DNA of 64,000 nucleotides from Croceitalea sp947503285 (GTDB taxonomy: Bacteria > Bacteroidota > Bacteroidia > Flavobacteriales > Flavobacteriaceae). The position numbers and the translations under genes were made by a program. Positions 1 through 8,203 of the stretch are shown here, piece by piece; position 1 is the first letter of the stretch, and every line of letters begins with the position of its first letter. The notes beneath the pieces were generated by a model, which saw nothing but the letters and a program-made list of their open reading frames with translations, searched no databases and was not told the DNA's origin. The stretch is taken from the NCBI RefSeq assembly GCF_036985505.1, contig NZ_BTGQ01000001.1:806001-870000 (forward strand). Direction: 5' to 3'.

Positions 1-2
1 CC

Positions 3-857
3 TATGGTAGAATTTGGGAGGCCCGAAAAATTTGGGGTGGGGTGGTCAATACCTCACGAACCTTCGGGATGTTCGTGCAAGACATGGTCACCAATGAAAA
101 AGCTGAAAACCCGCTACAGAACGAAGAACTACAAAAGGAAATTGAGGTATTGACCTATCGCCATATTGCCTGGATGACGGCCCTAAGACATGCTATGAGG
201 GCACAACGATCATGGGAGACTACTGCAAAACACAGAACCAATCAAGATTGGGATGCCAGACCACCAGAACATGAATTTGAGCTGACCAGTGACTTAGAAC
301 CCTATCTTTCAGAAGGGGATTTAGAAGACGTACTAAAAAAGAACAACAAACAAACTGCTATTTTATACCAACAATCACATCATTTGAGGCAACTTAAGGA
401 GCGAGGTCTCATTTGGGAGTTTGCCTTTTTAAAATTGGAAGGTGTTTTAGAAGAGTTGTTTACGTTACAGGGCAAAAGCGAACGTATCAAAAATTTTCCC
501 TATCCCAGGCATTTTGCCACGCTGAACCATTTCTTTATGTGGATATTCGTGTTATTGCTTCCGTTTGCATTGGTGCCGCAATTTGGTGAAATAGGACGGG
601 ATATTGCTGAACACCACCCTCTCGTGGGGGACTTGTTTATTTGGCTTAGCGTACCTTTTTATATTATTGTCGCGTGGATATTCCATACGATGGAACGCAT
701 CGGGCGTACCGGTGAAAATCCTTTTGAGGGTACGGCCAACGATGTTCCGATATCCACCATTTCCAGGGGAATTGAAATTGACCTTAGGCAAAATCTCGGG
801 GAAGAAAACAATACCATTCCAGAACAGTTTCCTATGAGACACAATGTACAATTCTGA
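3..857 (+). CDS. Bestrophin-family anion channel, 5' partial
   Basis: The reading frame is open to the left window edge, so the gene starts outside; the GTG near base 42 is internal. The visible 285 residues match the C-terminal part of bacterial bestrophins (UPF0187), membrane channels for anions. What is seen: a WEARKIWG segment followed by VNTSRTFG, the conserved YPRHFATLNHFF block, two hydrophobic helices (FMWIFVLLLPFALVP and LFIWLSVPFYIIVAWIF) and the ENPFEG motif before a conserved cytoplasmic tail. Family role is known for bestrophins in general; the ion carried here is not known. No operon partner is visible, since the next gene begins about 190 bp downstream. Confidence 0.85.
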   Translation, partial: YGRIWEARKIWGGVVNTSRTFGMFVQDMVTNEKAENPLQNEELQKEIEVLTYRHIAWMTALRHAMRAQRSWETTAKHRTNQDWDARPPEHEFELTSDLEPYLSEGDLEDVLKKNNKQTAILYQQSHHLRQLKERGLIWEFAFLKLEGVLEELFTLQGKSERIKNFPYPRHFATLNHFFMWIFVLLLPFALVPQFGEIGRDIAEHHPLVGDLFIWLSVPFYIIVAWIFHTMERIGRTGENPFEGTANDVPISTISRGIEIDLRQNLGEENNTIPEQFPMRHNVQF

Positions 858-1045
858 CCATAACAATACACGGTATTTGAACCATATGTAAGCTAGAAAT
901 CAAGAACATCCTATCTGCGAATTCGGTTTAGGGTAGGTCGAAATACAACGCAAACACCCGAATTAGTGAAAATAGTGTTCTCAAAACCTTTTTTGAGATA
1001 CATGTGTTCCCTATATCAAAGACTTACTGTCGTAGTTTTGACACC

Positions 1046-1537
1046 ATGATACGACTAAACGACATTTACAAATTGATTTTATGCGGAATAGTAGTAACCT
1101 TTGGTTCTTGTTCCGATTCAGACGATTCTGAACCCATGGAAGAACCATCTGTTGAACTTACGACTGCCCTAAGTGGTTTTTATGTGGGTTCGATAGCTGC
1201 CGACCAAGGTTTGGCCGATACGTCGGTCATTATCAGGCCGAATGGCACAGATCGGTTCAACGGGGAATATTTTGGTACCAGCAACTTTACACCATGCTGT
1301 AACGTTGAGGGCAATGATGGCACCCTGAACTTTCAAGTAGAAGGTCTGCAATTATTGAATATGGCCGTACGACTTGATTCAGAATTGCCGCCCTGTACGG
1401 CCAATATTGACGGTAATGGCGAAGCGACTTTGTCGGAAGAAGGGAATAGATTGGTCTTCAATTTAATACAAGACGGATGCGGCGTCCAAAACTTTCCAGT
1501 GACATTAACGGTGGTCAAGGTCAGAAATCTAGAGTAA
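1046..1537 (+). CDS. Hypothetical lipoprotein
   Basis: I do not recognise the family. I chose the ATG at 1046 over an upstream ATG at 1004 because it puts a basic N-terminus and hydrophobic segment directly before a lipobox (TFGSC, Cys about residue 22), giving a 163-aa lipoprotein. An acidic Asp/Glu linker follows the Cys, as is common in surface or periplasmic lipoproteins of Bacteroidota. The rest is a beta-rich domain with Cys in PCC, PPC and DGCG contexts that may form disulfides. It converges with the AraC gene, with only 7 bp between the stops. Export as a lipoprotein is fairly safe; function is unknown. Confidence 0.7.
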   Translation: MIRLNDIYKLILCGIVVTFGSCSDSDDSEPMEEPSVELTTALSGFYVGSIAADQGLADTSVIIRPNGTDRFNGEYFGTSNFTPCCNVEGNDGTLNFQVEGLQLLNMAVRLDSELPPCTANIDGNGEATLSEEGNRLVFNLIQDGCGVQNFPVTLTVVKVRNLE

Positions 1538-1544
1538 AATCAGC

Positions 1545-2633
1545 CTACTTTCGTTGCTGGTATTGCAAAGGGGTCATACCGGTGTACTTTTTAAAAATCC
1601 GATAAAAGGTCGCCGGTGATTTAAAGCCCACCGTATTGGCCATACCGATCAAAGAATAGGCTTTCCATTCTTCATTATGCAACATCCTTTTAAGTTCCTC
1701 AACCCGTTTTTGGTTGATATAATCCTTGAAACCCATGTTGAACTTATGGCGCAGATAATGCCTAATGCTCTGGGGCGGAATCCCGAATAACTTAGACAGG
1801 TAACTGATACTTATTTCCGTATCGGTGTATAGCTTTTCTTCACCAAAATACTTTTGAAACAGAGCATCCAATTTTTCACTATTCTTCAATGCCCCGCGGG
1901 TATCATGCCGTCCTTTCCCAAATAAAACAGGTCTGACCCATTTCATTTCAAGTACCGTATAGACTATCAACGACCCATTCACAAAAATCACCATTGGCAT
2001 GAAAAAGTATCGGTTGATACTTAAAAAGGCCGTTGACCAAAATGGGGATGCAAACATAATAGAAGCCACGTCATATGTTTTACCGCTCAAGAAATAAAAA
2101 AGTAGCAGGTAAAGCAGCAGTTTGATTCTATTGGTCTTAACACTAGTACCATTTTGTTTTTGCAGTGTGGCCAACAGCTTTACCGACAGAACCGAATAGA
2201 AGACCAATAGTAACGACTCGATAATGAGCAACATGGTGGCAATGGTAACATAATGAAGTGCATAATACTCCGGAAATATGAATTTTACGCCATAATACGT
2301 GAAATGTAACATCACGGGAAGCATCATATGTGTTAGGGTACTATGTTGAACGTTCTTTGGCCCGGGTCGCCATGTAGAAAGGTATAGAAAAATAAGGGGG
2401 CCAATAAATACATTCTTGCCCGATCCCAGAAGCAAAGACAACAACCAGTCTTTTTTTACCACGGGCCAAAAAATATTATTGACCAGTGTAACCCCCATCA
2501 GAAAGCAAAGTAGACCCAATAAAATGAATCGACTTCTATTTGAAAAAAAGTTGACCACGGCCAAAACAATCAGGTAAATGCTCGTACAGAGCAGCACGCC
2601 ATTGTATAAAACATCTGGAAAGGCATCATTCAT
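1545..2633 (-). CDS. AraC-family regulator with membrane N-terminus
   Basis: A 362-aa protein with about seven hydrophobic segments in residues 10-240, then a C-terminal AraC/XylS DNA-binding domain in roughly residues 265-362. The HTH region shows ISYLSKLFGIPPQSIRHYLR for the first helix-turn-helix and GFKSPATFYRIFKKYTGMTP for the second, which is the family signature. This architecture of a 7-TM-like sensor fused to AraC is common in Flavobacteriaceae and suggests a membrane-bound transcription factor responding to an unknown signal. It is transcribed alone, away from the basic exported protein gene starting at 2963. Target genes cannot be inferred. Confidence 0.85.
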   Translation of the reverse strand: MNDAFPDVLYNGVLLCTSIYLIVLAVVNFFSNRSRFILLGLLCFLMGVTLVNNIFWPVVKKDWLLSLLLGSGKNVFIGPLIFLYLSTWRPGPKNVQHSTLTHMMLPVMLHFTYYGVKFIFPEYYALHYVTIATMLLIIESLLLVFYSVLSVKLLATLQKQNGTSVKTNRIKLLLYLLLFYFLSGKTYDVASIMFASPFWSTAFLSINRYFFMPMVIFVNGSLIVYTVLEMKWVRPVLFGKGRHDTRGALKNSEKLDALFQKYFGEEKLYTDTEISISYLSKLFGIPPQSIRHYLRHKFNMGFKDYINQKRVEELKRMLHNEEWKAYSLIGMANTVGFKSPATFYRIFKKYTGMTPLQYQQRK

Positions 2634-2962
2634 GACCTAATAGAATCGTGTTCTTACTATATATGAAAACCAGTTGTAAGATACATATTGCTATCATTTA
2701 ACCCCAATCTTAGAAATGGTAATTCAAAACAAATTAGCGATAACACCATGTCGTCCCCCTTGACGGAATCACTATATAAAACACACTTTTATAAGCCAAT
2801 ACGAATTCGAAACACCATGCTTTATAATGATTAAGGTGCATATCTAAAATATAAGTAATTGAAATTCAGTTATATAAAACCATTAATGAATTTTTGGCAC
2901 GCTGTTTGGTATAAGTTAACCGGAATGTAAATAGTTACTTCCAGAACTTAAAACCTTATAGT
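2634..2962. other. Divergent intergenic region, no gene seen
   Basis: This 329-bp AT-rich stretch separates the divergent AraC-type gene and the basic exported protein. It must hold both promoters, but I found no convincing TTG/TAnnTTTG pair, no tRNA and no plausible small reading frame. Confidence 0.5.
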
Positions 2963-4147
2963 ATGAAAAAGTTAATACTTTTAATCGCAGCGGTCTTTTT
3001 TGGTACAACCATGACCAAAGCTGAAACACTTGAAGATAAGGTTGTTGTTAATACTTTTCGTAATAGTAACTCCTTCATCTTCGCAGAAAACGGAGTAACC
3101 TTCTCAGTGTATCCCGATGGAGAATTTGACTTCTTCATTGACAGTCAAGTAAATCTTGGTGTTGGTGCAAGGGTCGGTAATGTTGGTATAACATTTAATT
3201 CTGGATTCAATTACAATCCTTTTGTACAGTATGATGATTACGGTGCCATCGTTCAAGTTGAAAATGTACCCGTATTCTATGACTACTACGGTCGTGTATC
3301 ACAAATAGGTGGGGTAAATGTTTGGTATAGAAATGGGTTGGTCAGACGAATCGGCGGATTAAATGTCTTTTACAATGGTGGGGTATTCAGTCATCACACC
3401 GGATTTGTAAATGTGTATAATAGAAACTTCGTCTTTAGACCCCACTTTAGGTGGTTTGCCAGACCGGCAATCGGTTTCTGCAATGTATGGACCACTCCCT
3501 ATAGAAGATTCTATAACCCTATTCGGTATACTTGGCACAGACCTTACAGAAATAATTTTAGGCGTGCTTATGTGAACAGGGGTCGTGAATACCGATTCAA
3601 CCGATCACGAAGGGCAAATATCTATAGAAATGATAGACGGGTAGCTGTTCGTGAAAACAGGGTAAGACGTAATAATGTAGTGAGAAACGGACGAAACAAT
3701 GTCAACAGGGCTACTAATCGAGTGGCTTCTAGAAATACCGTTGGTCGTAACCGTAATACGGTAAGAAGAAATACCGTAGGTAACACTTCAACGAATAGAA
3801 ATACGGAGTTGAGAAGAAGTAATACGCGAAGAAATACTACGGTTGCTTCACGTTCAAACCGTGGCAATACGGTTACACAACGAACAGTGACCCGTACACC
3901 GCGAAGCACTTCGGTCACAAAAAGACAAGTAGCGCGAACGCCTCAAAAGCGAACGGTAAGCAGGTCTACCAAGACGTTTAAAAAGCCGAATAGCAGAAAC
4001 GTTGTCAGTAATAGAAGTTCACAGTCAAGAACGCCACGGGTACAGCGAAGCAGCACCCCACAACGGAAAACCGTAAGTAGAAGTGCGTCATCAAACCGAA
4101 GTCGTTCCACTGCCTCAAGAACCTCAAGAAGTTCTAGAAGACAGTAA
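2963..4147 (+). CDS. Exported, highly basic Arg/Asn/Ser/Thr-rich protein
   Basis: A 394-aa protein with a clear signal peptide (MKKLILLIAAVFFGTTMTKA). Residues about 45-155 form a repetitive beta-like domain, with loose repeats of about 18 residues (YYGRVSQIGGVNVWY, NGLVRRIGGLNVFYNGG, TGFVNVYN). Residues about 165-215 are rich in Arg, Tyr and Trp. From about 215 to the end the chain is low complexity, almost only R, N, T, S, V and K with frequent RR, RN and SR pairs, so it is extremely basic. Such tails in other flavobacterial proteins are often annotated by similarity to sperm nuclear basic proteins, which is a composition effect. It may bind nucleic acid or acidic polysaccharide outside the cytoplasm; that is inference. 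A strong hairpin terminator lies about 140 bp downstream. Confidence 0.75.
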   Translation: MKKLILLIAAVFFGTTMTKAETLEDKVVVNTFRNSNSFIFAENGVTFSVYPDGEFDFFIDSQVNLGVGARVGNVGITFNSGFNYNPFVQYDDYGAIVQVENVPVFYDYYGRVSQIGGVNVWYRNGLVRRIGGLNVFYNGGVFSHHTGFVNVYNRNFVFRPHFRWFARPAIGFCNVWTTPYRRFYNPIRYTWHRPYRNNFRRAYVNRGREYRFNRSRRANIYRNDRRVAVRENRVRRNNVVRNGRNNVNRATNRVASRNTVGRNRNTVRRNTVGNTSTNRNTELRRSNTRRNTTVASRSNRGNTVTQRTVTRTPRSTSVTKRQVARTPQKRTVSRSTKTFKKPNSRNVVSNRSSQSRTPRVQRSSTPQRKTVSRSASSNRSRSTASRTSRSSRRQ

Positions 4148-4284
4148 AAACATAGATTGGTGCTTAGAGAAGCCATAACTGCTTCGGCTTCGCTCAGCAT
4201 TTGTCAAACCAACAGTTTTTGTTTCTTGCCCATGCAATTACAAAACAAGGTTTAAACGAAGTTTTTAGGTTGGTTAGTTGTTTG

Positions 4285-4319
4285 CCCCGTAGTTGGATTT
4301 ATCCGCTACGGGGTTTTTT
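4285..4319 (+). terminator. Intrinsic terminator
   Basis: A perfect 8-bp stem (CCCCGTAG / CTACGGGG, arms 4285-4292 and 4306-4313) with a 13-nt loop is followed by six T. It is well placed to end the transcript of the basic exported protein. Confidence 0.8.
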
Positions 4320-4332
4320 ATGAAGTACCTAA

Positions 4333-4779
4333 CTACTTTTGAACGGCCATGTCCGTTACCATTTGCCACTTGTCCTCAGTATTCTTGATCAAGAGTATTG
4401 TCACCAATTGGCTGCCTTTTTCAGCTTTAAAATGGGCAACGACGACGGCAGAGTGATCCATGACTTCGACATGCTTAAACTCAACATTGAATTTGGTACC
4501 CCCTATGACCTCTTTAGCGAGCAATCCGATATAGTTTTCTGCCGGTATGATAGAGGTCTTGTCTGGGGTAGGGTACCTATTGGCGATTACGCGAAAGTCA
4601 CTATGTAAGATATCGTCATACGCTTGTATGTTACGTTCTTCACCTGCCTTTGCAAAGGCATAAACAACATCCTTTATTTCATTTTTCATAGATTCCAAGT
4701 TTTCATTTGTTTGTGATTTACAAGCTACACTGCCCAAAAGAAGTGATAACATCAGGGTAAAAAGGGATTTTTTCATCAT
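4333..4779 (-). CDS. NTF2/SnoaL-like lipoprotein
   Basis: 148 aa. The N-terminus has a signal with lipobox (LLGSVACKSQ), so the product is probably a lipoprotein. The mature part resembles NTF2-like/DUF4440 proteins: an N-terminal helix (LESMKNEIKDVVYAFAKAGEERN), the phrase YDDILHSDFRVIANRYPTP, and a closing strand IKNTEDKWQMVTDMAV. Proteins of this fold often work as small-ligand binding or enzyme-like domains, and no catalytic role can be assigned here. Start could be either of two adjacent Met codons. It lies just downstream of the broken Crp/Fnr gene on the same strand, about 80 bp away. Confidence 0.65.
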   Translation of the reverse strand: MMKKSLFTLMLSLLLGSVACKSQTNENLESMKNEIKDVVYAFAKAGEERNIQAYDDILHSDFRVIANRYPTPDKTSIIPAENYIGLLAKEVIGGTKFNVEFKHVEVMDHSAVVVAHFKAEKGSQLVTILLIKNTEDKWQMVTDMAVQK

Positions 4780-4863
4780 TTTGACTTTATTGATTTCTCG
4801 TCAAAACTATGCTGCATAAAGAAGAAAAAGTGTGCGTGAAATCACATAATACACGCTTGAAGA

Positions 4864-5440
4864 CTACATTTTCTTTCTGATCCTGCTTAAGGTTTCCCTC
4901 GCAAGTCCTAAATAAGAAGCAAGGTATTTTAGGGGTACTTGTTGTAGTAATTGAGGCCTCTTTTCTTTAATAAATGCATATTTTTCTTGTGGGGAAAGGT
5001 TTTTCAAGATGGCCGCAAATTGATGTTGTGAAGCTACCAAATGCTCCAACATTTTTCTTCCTAACCGTTCATAACTCGGGGACACTTCATAAAGCTCCAA
5101 TAACTTGGCCCTGGGTATATAAAGCACCGAACAATCAGACATGGCCATAAGATTTTTCTTGGAGGTTGTTTGCGTACTCAAACTTTCCAAATCACAGGCA
5201 AAACTTCCCAGAAGAAAAAACTCCAGGTAATCTTCCCTCCCATCGGTCACTTCAAACAACCCTATGGTGCCATCAACCACAAAATAGAGGCCCTTATGAT
5301 AGTTGCCTTGAGATAATAAGAATTCCTTTTTTTTTAAAATCCCTTAATTGTGAAATTGCCCGCAATTGTTCAAATTCATCATCATTCAATTTATAAAAAC
5401 TACCTAATATGGTTCTGAAGAATTCATCTACTGGGTTCAC
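4864..5440 (-). pseudogene. Crp/Fnr-family regulator, frameshifted in an A9 run
   Basis: The downstream frame (GTG at 5280 to stop at 4864) encodes the end of a cyclic-nucleotide-binding fold and a C-terminal HTH (PLKYLASYLGLARETLSRIRKK). Reading that frame upstream gives KKKEFLLSQGNYHKGLYFVVDG, the typical first strands of the cNMP domain, before a stop. The missing N-terminus is in the neighbouring frame: VNPVDEFFRTILGSFYKL, then LRAISQLRDFKKK. The two frames meet at nine consecutive A (Ts at 5327-5335 on the plus strand); eight would restore one protein of about 191 aa, the normal family length. The break may be a real mutation, a slippage-controlled switch or a sequencing error. The gene sits 40 bp downstream of the flippase on the same strand. 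Confidence 0.8.
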
Positions 5441-5480
5441 AGGAATCCGTTTAATTTGTAAAATCTTAAAGTCTTTCTTA

Positions 5481-6932
5481 TCAAAATTTCAATAGTTTTT
5501 TTATCAAATCGGATAGGTCTTCTGAGACTTGAAAACGATACAATAGCCCAAAATAGGGTACCACTATCAAAATCGTTTTTAGAACGATATTTAGAATTGG
5601 ATGAAAATGGAAGGTAATTTGCCCAAACAACACCCCAAACAAAACCAAGAGCACAAAAACCTTAAACGTTGAATTGGTATACGGTACAATGCCAAACTTG
5701 AGCTTCACGAAAATCATTTTGATCAAGTTAAATATAAAGATCGAACTGAAACTGGCCAAGGCCGCACCCTCAATACCAAACAATGGAATCAACCACAGAT
5801 TCAATAGAATGGTCAATAGGGCCAAAAAGACCCCAAAAACCAAAACTGTCCGGTAAAATCTGGAATAATAGAGTATGGCGTTGATATTGCCTAAGAAAGC
5901 ATCGAAGACCTTCGCCATGCCTATCATAAACACGATTACGAAGCCATTTCTATAGGCTTCGGGAATCATAAGGTACAATGCCTCTATATTGGTTATGATC
6001 AGAATGAACAACAGACCCGAAGCGATAAAAGAGGTCAAAGCGGTCTTTTTGTAAAGGTGTTCCAATTCAAAATGATTACCTTGATTGAGGTATTCGGCCG
6101 TCATCGGATAGGTAATCTGATTCATGGCTCGATTAGGAACACTTATCACAGTGGCAATATATACCGCAACGCCATAATAAGCCACATTATCGATAGCTAT
6201 ATACTGATTGATCATGAACTTATCGATCTCTATTAAGATAAGCGCCACGGATCCCCCCAAAACCATCAGCATACCGTATTGTAAGATGACCTTATACGAT
6301 TTGGGGAAATCAAAATCCAATTTAAGCCTTCGTAGACGATACGCATATACCTTCATGATCGCGGTACGTAAAAGATACACGGCGACAATCCCCTTCAGAA
6401 ATAAAGGCAGCGAAATCATTTGTAAATACAGAAGTACCAATAGTATCGAAATACAGACCCTACCAAAAACCTCTTTCATAAAGTTACCGAAAACGGATTT
6501 CAGGTGTACTTTGCTCCAGGCATAAAACACTTCAAAATAAGCCATTGCCAAACCTACCAAAAAGAAATACCAAACATAATCAACTACAATCCCATTCTTT
6601 CGAGATAGGAATGCGGCAATACTATCGTAAAAAACCCAAGTAAGCCCAGCTGCTGGAATCAAGATCAGTAATGGCGACAGCACCACCAATGTCAAGAATG
6701 AGTTTTTGGTACCCTCATCTTGCGCACTATAGAATTTAACAAGCGTATTGTGGGCGCCAAAAGCAAATAAGGGCATCAAAATCGCGCCCGTAGCCAAAAT
6801 AAAGGTCACCAACCCGTAATATGACGGTCGTAAAATATTAGTGTAGAGAAAAAGGGTGTTTACAGCACCAAAAGCGAAGCCTATAAAAGTGATGATAGTG
6901 TTTCGAAAAGACTGCTTTAAGACGATTCCCAT
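5481..6932 (-). CDS. Polysaccharide flippase (MATE/PST superfamily)
   Basis: A 483-aa integral membrane protein with about 12-14 hydrophobic segments spread over the whole length, starting with KQSFRNTIITFIGFAFGAVNTLFLY, the typical opening of oligosaccharide flippases of the Wzx/RfbX type. These proteins move lipid-linked glycans across the inner membrane. The start overlaps the 3' end of the glycosyltransferase gene by 16 bp, showing translational coupling in a unit with the GT4 and YfhO genes. Together they suggest export of a surface glycan or glycolipid. The glycan itself is unknown. Confidence 0.85.
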   Translation of the reverse strand: MGIVLKQSFRNTIITFIGFAFGAVNTLFLYTNILRPSYYGLVTFILATGAILMPLFAFGAHNTLVKFYSAQDEGTKNSFLTLVVLSPLLILIPAAGLTWVFYDSIAAFLSRKNGIVVDYVWYFFLVGLAMAYFEVFYAWSKVHLKSVFGNFMKEVFGRVCISILLVLLYLQMISLPLFLKGIVAVYLLRTAIMKVYAYRLRRLKLDFDFPKSYKVILQYGMLMVLGGSVALILIEIDKFMINQYIAIDNVAYYGVAVYIATVISVPNRAMNQITYPMTAEYLNQGNHFELEHLYKKTALTSFIASGLLFILIITNIEALYLMIPEAYRNGFVIVFMIGMAKVFDAFLGNINAILYYSRFYRTVLVFGVFLALLTILLNLWLIPLFGIEGAALASFSSIFIFNLIKMIFVKLKFGIVPYTNSTFKVFVLLVLFGVLFGQITFHFHPILNIVLKTILIVVPYFGLLYRFQVSEDLSDLIKKLLKF

Positions 6933-8203
6933 TTGATGGTATTGGCAAGTTTTCTAGTCAATTCACGACGACTGTACTTTTCAATTGCTTCTGAACCTGA
7001 AGTCAATTTCCCTTTTTGAAAAGCTGTAAACCACTCTAAAAGTACATTTTTTAAGTCTAATTTATCTTTTGGGGTAAAGCGCTTTCCTGAATTCGTCTCA
7101 AGCACTATCATGCCAGCTTCCCAGTTTTCTGGCCCCAGTGCCAATATCGGTCGCCGTGCATTCAAATATTCAAATAATTTGCCAGGTATTATTCCTTTGG
7201 TTTCTTCTGAATCAATTTCCAGCAACAACAATATTTGCGATTTTGCTTGCAGTTCCAAGACCTTTGAATGCTGAACATAACCGAATTCGGTCGTGCAATC
7301 GTTCAATTGATGTTGGGCCAATGATTCTTTTACCCCATCGCCGACCACCCCGATCAATTGAATTCTTAATTGCACCTTGAAATCCGCATTTTCACGACAG
7401 AGTTCTTGTAAAACCTGCCAAAGGACAATCGGATTTCTTGCCGTAAGCAATGAACCGATATGTGACAGTGTGAATTTGCCATCTAAGGGGGCAATTATTT
7501 TTTTCCCATCATACCCATTAGTAATGACATCGATTTTTTTTGGTGTAATCTCTTCAAATTCCCGCTTGGTCGTTTTGCTGGTCACTACAATTTTATCAGC
7601 GGTAGTCAAAACTTGCCGTTCTAATAGTTTATGCTTGCGCTTGGATGGGGTTGTGAGTTTCAATTTTTTATGATACCCGATACCGGTCCACGGATCCCTA
7701 AAATCAGCAATCCACCTAATAGCAAAACGAGATTTTAAAGCCAATCCTATTAAGTGGACACTATGCGGGGGGCCTGTAGTGATAATGGTTTTGATTTTTT
7801 CATCCCTCACTAGTTTTGAAATGGTCTTTACCGAAGGTCTCACCCAATGTTTTCTAGCATCAGGAATAAAAAAATTACCACGAATCCATAAAAACAAGCG
7901 CTCCATTGGTGATTGTTTATGGTGTTTTTGAATAATACCTGAACTGATCCGTTTTGTTTTTTTCTTTGAAAATAGGGCTGCTAGGCCATGGGGTTCGAAG
8001 ATAGGTTCTTTGATGATCCGCACACCTTCTGGAATTTCTTTCAACAAAGAGGCATCTACAATGGGATAATTTGGATTCTCAGGAACGAATACAATGGGTT
8101 CGACACCAAAATCAGGCAAATACTTTACGAATTTGAGCCATCGCTGTACACCAGGGCCACCAGCTGGGGGCCAATAATAGGCGACGATGAGCACTTTCTG
8201 CAT
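6917..8203 (-). CDS. GT4-type glycosyltransferase
   Basis: 428 aa with a GT-B layout. The N-terminal half begins KVLIVAYYWPPAGGPGVQRWLKFVKYLPDFG, the start seen in family 4 glycosyltransferases that assemble surface polysaccharides. The C-terminal half has LSHIGSLLTARNP, the acceptor and sugar-nucleotide section QSQILLLLEI followed by GIIPGKLFEYLNARRPILALG, where the E in KLFEYL fits the donor-binding E-x7-E region. It probably acts at the cytoplasmic face. It shares one base with the YfhO gene and overlaps the flippase gene, so all three are likely made together. Confidence 0.85.
   Translation of the reverse strand: MQKVLIVAYYWPPAGGPGVQRWLKFVKYLPDFGVEPIVFVPENPNYPIVDASLLKEIPEGVRIIKEPIFEPHGLAALFSKKKTKRISSGIIQKHHKQSPMERLFLWIRGNFFIPDARKHWVRPSVKTISKLVRDEKIKTIITTGPPHSVHLIGLALKSRFAIRWIADFRDPWTGIGYHKKLKLTTPSKRKHKLLERQVLTTADKIVVTSKTTKREFEEITPKKIDVITNGYDGKKIIAPLDGKFTLSHIGSLLTARNPIVLWQVLQELCRENADFKVQLRIQLIGVVGDGVKESLAQHQLNDCTTEFGYVQHSKVLELQAKSQILLLLEIDSEETKGIIPGKLFEYLNARRPILALGPENWEAGMIVLETNSGKRFTPKDKLDLKNVLLEWFTAFQKGKLTSGSEAIEKYSRRELTRKLANTIKWESS

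Noticed and set aside
3622..4200. Leucine/valine-rich open frames opposite the basic exported protein
   Set aside because: They are the antisense of Arg/Asn/Thr codons and have no independent start or conserved feature.
5166..5396. Plus-strand open frame opposite the Crp/Fnr gene
   Set aside because: It is the complement of coding sequence with family motifs on the minus strand.
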